DNA of 64,000 bases from Pseudomonas sp. GGS8 (GTDB taxonomy: Bacteria; Pseudomonadota; Gammaproteobacteria; Pseudomonadales; Pseudomonadaceae), in assembly GCF_024168645.1 (NCBI RefSeq), contig NZ_JALJWF010000001.1, positions 2,161,001-2,225,000 on the forward strand, read 5' to 3'. The first letter of the stretch is position 1; every line of letters begins with the position of its first letter. The notes under the pieces were generated by a model. That model was given only the letters and a program-made list of their open reading frames with translations, was not told the DNA's origin and did not search any database. Below are positions 55,490 to 64,000 of the stretch, in pieces. The translations under genes were made by a program, and so were the position numbers.

Positions 55490-56866
55490 TTACACGGTAT
55501 GCAGGTACCAGTTGTACTCGAGGTCGGAGATGGAGTGTTCGAACTCCTCCAGCTCGCTCTCTTTACAGGCAACGAAGATATCGATGTATTTCGGATCGAT
55601 GTACTTGGCCATGACTTCGCTGTCGTCCAGCTCGCGCAGTGCATCGCGCAGGTTGTTCGGTAGGCTTTGCTCGTTCTGCTCGTAGGAGTTGCCTTCCACG
55701 GGCGCGCCCGGCTCGATCTTGTTGGTCAGGCCGTGGTGTACGCCTGCCAGCACCGAAGCCATCAGCAGGTACGGGTTGGCATCGGCGCCGGCTACACGGT
55801 GTTCAATGCGCACGGCATCAGAGGATCCGGTCGGTACGCGAATCGCCACGGTGCGGTTGTCCAGGCCCCAGCACGGCGAGTTCGGCACATAGAACTGTGC
55901 GCCGAAACGACGGTAGGAGTTGACGTTCGGGCAGAGGAAAGCCATCTGCGCCGGCAGGGTCTCGAGCACACCGCCGATCGCGTGACGCAGTGCGGCGTTC
56001 TGCTCGGGATCCTCGCTGGCAAAAATGTTTTTGCCGTCTTTATCCAGGATCGAGATGTGGACGTGCAGACCATTACCCGCCTGGCCTGGATAAGGCTTGG
56101 CCATGAAGGTGGTGTCCATCTCATGGTCGTAGGCAATGTTTTTGATCAGACGCTTGAGCAGGACCGCGTAGTCGCAGGCCTTGATCGGGTCGGCCACGTG
56201 GTGCAGGTTCACTTCGAACTGCGCCGGGGCACTTTCCTTGACGATGGCGTCGGCAGGAATGCCTTGTTCTTTCGCGCCTTCCAGAATGTCCTGGAGGCAG
56301 TCGACATATTCGTCGAGGTCGTCGATCAGGTAGACCTGGGTCGAGTGCGGGCGTTTGCCGGAGATCGGCGAGCGCGGCGGTTGCGGGCGACCGTTCACGT
56401 TTTCCTGGTCGATCAGGTAGAACTCCAGTTCGAACGCGGCGCAGATGGTCAGACCCATCTCATCAAACTTGGCCACGACCTGACGCAGGACTTCGCGCGG
56501 ATCGGCAAAAAATGGGTCACCTTCGAGTTCGTGCATGGTCATTAACAGTTGCGCAGTCGGGCGCTTCTGCCAAGGCTCATTGCACAGGGTGTCGGGGATT
56601 GGATAGCAGATTCGGTCAGCATCGCCGATGTCCAGGCCCAGGCCGGTGCTTTCTACCGTCGAGCCATTGATATCCAGAGCAAATAGAGAGGCCGGCAGGT
56701 TGATGCCTTTCTCGTAAACCTTGTGGAGGCTGGTGCGTTCGATGCGCTTGCCGCGCACCACACCATTCATATCCGCAATCAGAAGGTCAACGTACAGAAC
56801 CTCAGGATGTTCCTTAAGGAACGCGTTCGCTTCGTTAAGCTGAACGGCACGCGGGGGTACCGACAT
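55490..56866 (-). CDS. spuI: Gamma-glutamylpolyamine synthetase (SpuI/PauA1)
   Basis: Glutamine-synthetase-like enzyme that attaches glutamate to a polyamine with ATP, the first step of the gamma-glutamylation route. The 458-aa protein has MSVPPRAVQLNEANAFLKEH, the GS active-site FELEFYLIDQE near 143-153, TTFMAKPYPGQAGNGLHVHI near 250-269 and [20 protein letters not shown] near 355-374. Divergent from spuA-F across 278 nt. PAO1 has the same arrangement (spuI vs. spuABCDEFGH). Confidence 0.92.
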   Translation of the reverse strand: MSVPPRAVQLNEANAFLKEHPEVLYVDLLIADMNGVVRGKRIERTSLHKVYEKGINLPASLFALDINGSTVESTGLGLDIGDADRICYPIPDTLCNEPWQKRPTAQLLMTMHELEGDPFFADPREVLRQVVAKFDEMGLTICAAFELEFYLIDQENVNGRPQPPRSPISGKRPHSTQVYLIDDLDEYVDCLQDILEGAKEQGIPADAIVKESAPAQFEVNLHHVADPIKACDYAVLLKRLIKNIAYDHEMDTTFMAKPYPGQAGNGLHVHISILDKDGKNIFASEDPEQNAALRHAIGGVLETLPAQMAFLCPNVNSYRRFGAQFYVPNSPCWGLDNRTVAIRVPTGSSDAVRIEHRVAGADANPYLLMASVLAGVHHGLTNKIEPGAPVEGNSYEQNEQSLPNNLRDALRELDDSEVMAKYIDPKYIDIFVACKESELEEFEHSISDLEYNWYLHTV

Positions 56867-56969
56867 GATGCAACACCTTTGTTGTTAAAAATATCAATCA
56901 TTGATCTTTTCGGATTCCAGTCAACCCGAACGGCATGCCGAAGTCAAGTGAGGCCTTTTTTGCCCTAAA

Positions 56970-56993
56970 AAAGCGCCGGCAGGGCTTTTTTGA
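56970..56993. promoter_or_regulatory. GC hairpin in the divergent spuI/spuA promoter
   Basis: AAAAGCGCCGGCAGGGCTTTTTT forms a short imperfect stem with flanking A and T runs. It could be a terminator-like attenuator in the spuI leader (minus strand, about 105 nt before its start). No clear sigma-54 promoter was found in the region 56867-57144. Confidence 0.3.
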
Positions 56994-57144
56994 GGCACTT
57001 TGGGGCGTTTTTTGGCCTTCTGATGTCTTGGTGCCCGCGGGCTTGAGCGGGCCGTGTTGTATTTTTTACGGGGGTGTTGTGTAAAAAAATGAACAAGGCT
57101 AAGCTCGATTTAAACCCATAACAGCAATAATACCGGGGTGCTTC

Positions 57145-57921
57145 ATGTCTCGCCTGCCGTTAATCGGCGTCACCGCCTGCTCAAAGCAGATCGGTCTGCA
57201 TGCTTATCACATCAGTGGCGACAAATACGTACGCGCCGTGGCTTCAGCTGCCAAGGGCCTGCCGTTGATTCTTCCATCCCTGGCGGATCGACTGGCGCCG
57301 TCCGATATTCTGGACGCTCTGGACGGCATTCTCTTTACAGGCTCTCCTTCTAATATAGAACCGTTTCACTATAGCGGCCCGGCCAGCGCGCCAGGTACTG
57401 CTCATGATTCTGCACGCGATGCCACCACTCTCCCGCTGATCCGCGCCGCTGTCGAGGCCGGCGTTCCCGTGCTCGGTATTTGCCGCGGCTTCCAGGAAAT
57501 GAATGTGGCGTTCGGCGGCAGCCTGCATCAGAAGGTCCACGAGGCTGGTCCCTTCATGGACCACCGTGAAGACGACAGCCTGCCGCTCGAAGGGCAGTAC
57601 GCCCCCAGTCACCCGGTGCACGTCCAACCGGGTGGTGTACTTGCGAGGCTGGGCCTGGCGAGCGAGATCCAGGTCAACTCGATTCATGGTCAGGGCGTCG
57701 AGCGGCTGGCGCCGGGCCTTCGCGTGGAAGCCGTGGCACCTGACGGGTTGATCGAAGCCGTCTCGGTGATCCAAAGCAAGGCTTTTGCTTTAGGCGTGCA
57801 ATGGCATCCCGAATGGCAGGTAAGCTTGAATCCTGACTACCTTGCGATTTTCCAGGCATTTGGCGATGCCTGCCGCAAGCGCGCATTACAACGCGACGCC
57901 GATGCGTCAAACAACGCCTGA
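57145..57921 (+). CDS. spuA: Gamma-glutamyl-GABA hydrolase (SpuA)
   Basis: Class I glutamine amidotransferase-like hydrolase of 258 aa, releasing GABA from gamma-glutamyl-GABA. The nucleophile is Cys113 in LGICRGFQEMNVAFGG; the catalytic His-Glu pair lies in LGVQWHPEWQV near 208-218. Begins MSRLPLIGVTACSKQIGLHA, typical of PuuD/SpuA. First gene of the plus-strand spu operon. Confidence 0.94.
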   Translation: MSRLPLIGVTACSKQIGLHAYHISGDKYVRAVASAAKGLPLILPSLADRLAPSDILDALDGILFTGSPSNIEPFHYSGPASAPGTAHDSARDATTLPLIRAAVEAGVPVLGICRGFQEMNVAFGGSLHQKVHEAGPFMDHREDDSLPLEGQYAPSHPVHVQPGGVLARLGLASEIQVNSIHGQGVERLAPGLRVEAVAPDGLIEAVSVIQSKAFALGVQWHPEWQVSLNPDYLAIFQAFGDACRKRALQRDADASNNA

Positions 57922-57959
57922 CTTATAAAAGTCAGGAAACTCAAGCCTAAGAGGCATTT

Positions 57960-59318
57960 ATGGGTAACAACCTCGACCAGCTCACCGATTGGTTGAAAGA
58001 CCACAAGATCACAGAAGTCGAATGCATGATTGGCGACCTGACCGGCATCACCCGGGGCAAGATCTCGCCGACCAACAAGTTCATTGCCGAAAAAGGCATG
58101 CGCCTGCCCGAAAGCGTTCTGTTGCAGACCGTGACCGGCGACTATGTCGAAGACGACATCTATTACGAACTGCTCGACCCGGCCGACATCGACATGATCT
58201 GCCGCCCCGACCAGAACGCCGTGTTCCTGGTGCCCTGGGCCATCGAGCCCACCGCTATCGTGATCCACGACACCTACGACAAGCAGGGCAACCCGATCGA
58301 GCTGTCGCCGCGCAACGTGCTCAAGAAGGTACTGAAACTCTACGCCGACCACGGCTGGCAGCCGATCGTGGCGCCGGAGATGGAGTTCTACCTCACCAAG
58401 CGCAGCGACGACCCGGACTACCCGTTGCAACCGCCGATTGGCCGTTCCGGTCGTCCGGAAACCGGTCGTCAGTCGTTCTCCATTGAAGCGGCGAACGAAT
58501 TCGACCCGTTGTTCGAAGACGTCTACGACTGGTGCGAACTGCAGGAGCTGGACCTCGACACGTTGATCCACGAAGACGGCACCGCGCAGATGGAAATCAA
58601 CTTCCGTCATGGCGATGCCCTGTCTCTGGCCGACCAGATTCTGGTGTTCAAGCGCACCATGCGTGAAGCCGCACTCAAGCACAATGTGGCGGCGACTTTC
58701 ATGGCCAAACCCATGACCGGCGAGCCGGGCAGTGCCATGCACTTGCACCAGAGCATCATCGACATCGAGACCGGCAAAAACGTCTTCTCCAATGAAGACG
58801 GGACCATGAGCCAGCTGTTCCTCCATCACATTGGCGGTTTGCAGAAATTCATCCCTGAGTTGCTGCCGCTGTTCGCGCCCAACGTCAATTCGTTCCGCCG
58901 CTTCCTGCCGGATACTTCGGCACCGGTTAACGTGGAGTGGGGCGAAGAGAACCGCACCGTGGGCCTGCGGGTGCCGGATGCCGGGCCGCAGAACCGTCGG
59001 GTGGAAAACCGTCTGCCGGGTGCCGATGCCAACCCTTACCTGGCCATCGCCGCCAGTCTGTTGTGCGGCCTTGTCGGCATGCTCGAAGGGCATAACCCGA
59101 GTGCCCCGGTGGTGGGGCGTGGTTACGAACGGCGCAACCTGCGCCTGCCGTTAACCATCGAAGACGCGCTGGACCGCATGGAAAACAGCAAGACCATCGA
59201 AAAGTACCTGGGCAAGAAATTCATCACGGGCTACGTCGCGGTCAAGCGGGCCGAGCATGAAAACTTCAAGCGCGTGATCAGTTCGTGGGAGCGCGAGTTC
59301 CTGCTCTTCGCCGTCTGA
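57960..59318 (+). CDS. spuB: Gamma-glutamylpolyamine synthetase (SpuB/PauA2)
   Basis: Paralogue of SpuI, 452 aa. GS motifs: [38 protein letters not shown] near 239-258, and [20 protein letters not shown] near 344-363. Starts [26 protein letters not shown] precedes the ATG; 38 nt after spuA. In P. aeruginosa multiple synthetases split the task among putrescine, cadaverine and spermidine. Confidence 0.92.
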   Translation: MGNNLDQLTDWLKDHKITEVECMIGDLTGITRGKISPTNKFIAEKGMRLPESVLLQTVTGDYVEDDIYYELLDPADIDMICRPDQNAVFLVPWAIEPTAIVIHDTYDKQGNPIELSPRNVLKKVLKLYADHGWQPIVAPEMEFYLTKRSDDPDYPLQPPIGRSGRPETGRQSFSIEAANEFDPLFEDVYDWCELQELDLDTLIHEDGTAQMEINFRHGDALSLADQILVFKRTMREAALKHNVAATFMAKPMTGEPGSAMHLHQSIIDIETGKNVFSNEDGTMSQLFLHHIGGLQKFIPELLPLFAPNVNSFRRFLPDTSAPVNVEWGEENRTVGLRVPDAGPQNRRVENRLPGADANPYLAIAASLLCGLVGMLEGHNPSAPVVGRGYERRNLRLPLTIEDALDRMENSKTIEKYLGKKFITGYVAVKRAEHENFKRVISSWEREFLLFAV

Positions 59319-59391
59319 TGCGCCGGGCGCGACAAGAGGGCGTGATTGCCCTCGGACGTCACGTCGTCACTGCAATCCAAGGAGAATTCGC

Positions 59392-60756
59392 ATGACCAGC
59401 AACAACCCGCAAACCCGTGAATGGCAAACCCTGAGCAGCGATCACCACCTGGCCCCGTTCAGCGACTTCAAGCAGCTGAAAGAGAAAGGCCCGCGGATCA
59501 TCACCCATGCCAAGGGCGTTTACCTGTGGGACAGCGAAGGCAACAAGATCCTCGACGGCATGGCCGGCCTGTGGTGCGTCGCAATCGGCTACGGTCGCGA
59601 TGAGCTGGCCGATGCCGCCAGCAAACAGATGCGCGAACTGCCTTATTACAACCTGTTCTTCCAGACGGCTCACCCGCCGGTACTGGAGCTGGCCAAGGTC
59701 ATCGCTGAAATCGCGCCTGAAGGCATGAATCATGTGTTCTTCACTGGTTCCGGTTCCGAAGGCAACGACACCATGCTGCGGATGGTTCGCCACTATTGGG
59801 CGATCAAGGGCCAGCCGAAGAAGAAAGTCATCATCAGCCGCAAGAACGGCTATCACGGTTCCACCGTGGCCGGCGCAAGTCTGGGTGGCATGACGTACAT
59901 GCACGAACAGGGCGATTTGCCGATCCCGGGCATCGTCCACATCGCCCAGCCTTACTGGTTCGGCGAAGGCGGTGACATGACGCCGCAAGACTTCGGTATC
60001 TGGGCGGCCAATCAGCTGGAAGAGAAGATTCTGGAAGTCGGCGTCGACAACGTCGGTGCCTTTATTGCCGAGCCGATCCAGGGCGCCGGCGGCGTGATCA
60101 TTCCGCCAGACAGCTACTGGCCGCGTATCAAGGAAATCCTCGCCAAGTACGACATTCTGTTCGTGGCCGACGAAGTGATCTGCGGCTTCGGCCGTACCGG
60201 TGAGTGGTTCGGTACTGATTTCTACGACCTCAAGCCCCACATGATGACCATCGCCAAAGGCCTGACGTCCGGTTACATCCCGATGGGTGGCCTGATCGTG
60301 CATGACGATGTGGTCGAGGTGCTCAACGAAGGTGGTGATTTCAACCACGGCTTCACCTATTCCGGGCACCCGGTGGCCGCTGCGGTGGCGCTGGAAAACA
60401 TCCGTATCCTGCGCGATGAGAAAATTGTCGAGCACGTGCGGGCAGAAACGGCACCTTATTTGCAGAAGCGTCTACGGGAACTGAACGATCACCCGTTGGT
60501 GGGGGAAGTGCGCGGTGTCGGTCTGTTGGGGGCCATCGAACTGGTTCAGGACAAGGCCACTCGCAAACGTTACGAAGGCAAGGGCGTCGGCATGATCTGC
60601 CGGCAGTTCTGCTTCGACAACGGCCTGATCATGCGCGCCGTTGGCGACACCATGATCATTGCTCCGCCATTGGTGATTACGCCGGCTGAAATCGATGAGC
60701 TGGTAACAAAAGCACGCAAGTGCCTGGACCTGACCCTGAGTGCGTTACAGGGCTAA
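59392..60756 (+). CDS. spuC: Putrescine-pyruvate aminotransferase (SpuC)
   Basis: PLP class III aminotransferase of 454 aa. PLP-lysine is residue 289 in [15 protein letters not shown]; the [15 protein letters not shown] loop (cofactor Asp) is near 262-276; substrate loop [20 protein letters not shown] near 119-138. Transfers an amino group from putrescine or related amines to pyruvate. 73 nt after spuB, with AAGGAG before the ATG. Confidence 0.93.
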   Translation: MTSNNPQTREWQTLSSDHHLAPFSDFKQLKEKGPRIITHAKGVYLWDSEGNKILDGMAGLWCVAIGYGRDELADAASKQMRELPYYNLFFQTAHPPVLELAKVIAEIAPEGMNHVFFTGSGSEGNDTMLRMVRHYWAIKGQPKKKVIISRKNGYHGSTVAGASLGGMTYMHEQGDLPIPGIVHIAQPYWFGEGGDMTPQDFGIWAANQLEEKILEVGVDNVGAFIAEPIQGAGGVIIPPDSYWPRIKEILAKYDILFVADEVICGFGRTGEWFGTDFYDLKPHMMTIAKGLTSGYIPMGGLIVHDDVVEVLNEGGDFNHGFTYSGHPVAAAVALENIRILRDEKIVEHVRAETAPYLQKRLRELNDHPLVGEVRGVGLLGAIELVQDKATRKRYEGKGVGMICRQFCFDNGLIMRAVGDTMIIAPPLVITPAEIDELVTKARKCLDLTLSALQG

Positions 60757-60923
60757 GTGCTAGGCTCTGAGCGAGGTGTGAAGTGTGCACTTCGCCCAGT
60801 GCAAACAAAGGATGGGGCTTTCCTTGAAAGCCTGCCTTGGATCTTGCCAGACTAGCGGTTGTTCGGATGCCCTGTGACAGGCCGCTGAGCACGTGGTTAA
60901 AAAGAAAAATTGGAGCATTACCC

Positions 60924-62033
60924 ATGAAGGCATTAGGTATGAAGATAGCTGGCAAGACCCTCCTCGCCATGTCCCTGATGGGCGTGATGGCGGGCGCCGT
61001 TCAGGCTGACGACAAAGTGCTGCACGTGTACAACTGGTCCGATTACATCGCACCGGACACCATCGCGAACTTCGAGAAAGAGTCCGGGATCAAGGTGGTG
61101 TACGACGTTTTCGACAGCAACGAAACCCTGGAGGCCAAGTTGCTGGCAGGTAAGTCCGGTTACGACATCGTTGTACCGTCGAACAACTTCCTCGCCAAGC
61201 AAATCAAGGCCGGGGTTTACCGGGAGCTGGACAAGTCCAAGCTGTCCAACTACGGCAACCTGAACAAATCGCTGCTTAAAGCGGTTTCCGTCAGCGACCC
61301 GGACAACAAACACGCCTTTCCTTACATGTGGGGCTCGATCGGTATCGGTTACAACCCCGAGAAGGTCAAGGCAGCGCTGGGCGTCGACACGATCGATTCC
61401 TGGGACATCCTGTTCAAGCCTGAAAACATTGCCAAGCTCAAGGGCTGCGGTGTGAGCTTCCTGGATTCGCCTACCGAAATGCTGCCGGTCGCCCTGCATT
61501 ACCTGGGTCTGCCAACCGACAGCCAGAAGAAAGAAGACATCAAGAAAGCCGAGGATCTGTTCCTCAAGATTCGTCCTTCGATCACCTACTTCCACTCCTC
61601 GAAGTACATCTCGGACCTGGCCAACGGCAACATCTGCGTAGCCGTCGGCTATTCGGGTGACGTCCAGCAAGCCAAGTCCCGCGCTGCCGAAGCCGGTGAC
61701 AAGGTGAAAGTCAGCTACGCCATTCCAAAAGAAGGCGCGGGCAGCTTCTACGACATGGTCGCAATCCCCAATGATGCGGAAAACGTCGAAGGGGCCTACA
61801 AGTTCATGAACTACCTGCTGCAACCGAAAGTGATGGCTGACATCACCAATGCCGTGCGTTTCCCTAACGGTAATGCTGAAGCCACCCAGTATGTGAGCAA
61901 GGACATCACTTCGGACCCGGGCATCTATCCGACTCCTGAAGTACAGGCCAAGCTGTATGCGATCGCTGATTTGCCAGCCGCAACCCAGCGTGAGCTGACC
62001 CGCAGCTGGACCAAGATCAAGTCCGGTAAATAA
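60924..62033 (+). CDS. spuD: Polyamine-binding periplasmic protein (SpuD)
   Basis: PotF-type periplasmic receptor of 369 aa. Signal peptide: [20 protein letters not shown] to about VQA (residue 27). Mature start [20 protein letters not shown]. Marks: [40 protein letters not shown], and [20 protein letters not shown]. The ATG at 60924 is used; an in-frame ATG at 60939 is possible. In PAO1 SpuD prefers putrescine. Confidence 0.92.
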   Translation: MKALGMKIAGKTLLAMSLMGVMAGAVQADDKVLHVYNWSDYIAPDTIANFEKESGIKVVYDVFDSNETLEAKLLAGKSGYDIVVPSNNFLAKQIKAGVYRELDKSKLSNYGNLNKSLLKAVSVSDPDNKHAFPYMWGSIGIGYNPEKVKAALGVDTIDSWDILFKPENIAKLKGCGVSFLDSPTEMLPVALHYLGLPTDSQKKEDIKKAEDLFLKIRPSITYFHSSKYISDLANGNICVAVGYSGDVQQAKSRAAEAGDKVKVSYAIPKEGAGSFYDMVAIPNDAENVEGAYKFMNYLLQPKVMADITNAVRFPNGNAEATQYVSKDITSDPGIYPTPEVQAKLYAIADLPAATQRELTRSWTKIKSGK

Positions 62034-62041
62034 GTAATTAA

Positions 62042-62144
62042 CCTGTAGCAGCTGCCGAAGGCTGCGTTGAGGTCCGAAGGACCTCCGCTTTTCGACAACA
62101 CAACTGCTTCGCAGCTGAACGCAGCCTGCGGCGGCTGCTACAGG
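62042..62144. repeat. Inverted repeat between spuD and spuE (GTAGCAGCTGCCGAAGGCTGCG type)
   Basis: CCTGTAGCAGCTGCCGAAGG on the left pairs with GGCGGCTGCTACAGG on the right, with internal GAGGTCC/GGACCTC. It lies inside the operon and may lower spuE expression or stabilise the upstream mRNA. Confidence 0.85.
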
Positions 62145-62228
62145 ATCTTCATAAAGTTTGCTGGAACGGTTTTTCGAGGGTAAGTTGCGCGCCGGTTTTG
62201 TTGTCAGGCAGCCATGGCTGTCATGTAG

Positions 62229-63368
<1,140 letters not shown>

Positions 63369-63429
63369 CTTCAACCTATCCAGGTTCGCCACGTTGAGCG
63401 AACTGCAAATTCTGTTGGGAGTTTCGTAA

Positions 63430-64000
63430 ATGGCAGTTGCCTCCGGCGCCTATAAGAAAGCCCTCGAGGGCGACCAATCACCTAAACAGGTGTTGGTCAA
63501 AATCGACCGGGTCACCAAAAAGTTCGACGAGACGATTGCCGTGGACGACGTGTCCCTGGAAATCAAGAAAGGCGAAATCTTCGCCTTGCTCGGCGGCTCG
63601 GGTTCGGGCAAATCCACCTTGCTGCGGATGCTGGCAGGTTTCGAACGGCCCACGGAGGGGCGCATTTTTCTCGATGGCGTAGACATCACTGACATGCCGC
63701 CGTACGAGCGGCCGATCAACATGATGTTCCAGTCCTACGCCTTGTTCCCGCACATGACCGTGGCGCAGAACATCGCCTTCGGTCTCAAGCAGGACAAGAT
63801 CCCGACGGCCGAGGTCGACGCCCGTGTGGCCGAGATGCTCAAGCTGGTGCAGATGAGTGAGTACGCCAAGCGCAAACCGCATCAGTTGTCTGGTGGTCAG
63901 CGTCAGCGCGTGGCCCTGGCGCGTTCGTTGGCCAAGCGGCCGAAGCTGTTGCTGCTCGACGAACCGATGGGCGCGCTGGACAAGAAGCTGCGCTCGCAAA
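63430..64000 (+). CDS. spuF: Polyamine ABC transporter ATPase (SpuF), partial
   Basis: First 190 residues of a PotG-type ATPase, cut by the window end. Walker [10 protein letters not shown] near 55-63, Q loop [13 protein letters not shown], signature [15 protein letters not shown], and Walker [16 protein letters not shown] are all visible. ATG at 63430 gives [20 protein letters not shown]. Follows spuE by 61 nt. The C-terminal regulatory domain lies beyond 64000. Confidence 0.93.
   Translation, partial: MAVASGAYKKALEGDQSPKQVLVKIDRVTKKFDETIAVDDVSLEIKKGEIFALLGGSGSGKSTLLRMLAGFERPTEGRIFLDGVDITDMPPYERPINMMFQSYALFPHMTVAQNIAFGLKQDKIPTAEVDARVAEMLKLVQMSEYAKRKPHQLSGGQRQRVALARSLAKRPKLLLLDEPMGALDKKLRSQ

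Noticed and set aside
56867..57144. Sigma-54 promoter for spu genes
   Set aside because: No TGGCAC-N5-TTGCA match on either strand.

Overview
The window is a GC-rich, gene-dense stretch of a Pseudomonas chromosome, most likely from the P. fluorescens group. The evidence is the gene order ppx / trxA-rho-ubiD / glpT / zapA-ssrS-fau / pepP-ubiH-ubiI / gcv / argE-argA / ssu / spu, the many Pseudomonas-type REP elements (arms reading GGGAGCGGGCTTGCCCGCG or a close variant), and OprD-family porins. As I remember P. aeruginosa PAO1, positions 1-44.5 kb correspond roughly to PA5241 down to PA5204. From 45 kb the order changes to genes that lie near PA0291-PA0302 and PA3441-PA3450 in that species. I see no prophage, intact insertion sequence, integron, CRISPR array, tRNA or rRNA.

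Layout. (1) 0-10 kb: ppx (minus); a four-gene polar amino-acid importer (minus) divergent from a FadR-type regulator; then trxA, rho, ubiD and a 2Fe-2S flavin reductase. (2) 10-22 kb: a small outer-membrane barrel that looks PagP-like; a ChaC-like cyclotransferase overlapping glpT tail to tail; two GlpR-like operators; a quinone reductase; a FliL-domain protein; a HlyD / double-ATPase / ABC-2 permease exporter; an EVE protein; fau, 6S RNA, zapA and a zapB-like gene. (3) 22-30 kb: the UPF0149-pepP-ubiH-ubiI aerobic ubiquinone block and an Fbp-type ferric importer. (4) 29.6-35.4 kb: gcvT-gcvH and gcvP, separated by an opposite-strand DegT aminotransferase. (5) 35-44.6 kb: a DUF2388 protein, an SPFH/NfeD pair, an orphan GspE-type ATPase, an ACT-like small protein divergent from an Lrp regulator, a CYTH-CHAD protein, argE and argA. 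(6) 44.6-54.4 kb: a decayed tauA-like remnant, two tandem OprD porins, and a sulfur-starvation block (lsfA, ssuEADCBF). (7) 54.6-64 kb: a TetR regulator, divergent spuI, and spuA-B-C-D-E-F for polyamine uptake and the gamma-glutamylation route of polyamine breakdown. spuF runs off the right edge.

No wholly new multi-gene system stands out. The most checkable new points are: a 27-bp motif shared by the lsfA and ssuE promoters, built as an inverted repeat with a 13-nt spacer; a tauA-like gene reduced to its two ends by an internal deletion plus a frameshift, next to the functional ssu locus; two GlpR-like operators before glpT; a PagP-like barrel with Asn in place of the usual catalytic Asp; very small ORFs (34, 37 and 49 codons), two of which encode a membrane segment; and an asymmetric REP variant found twice.
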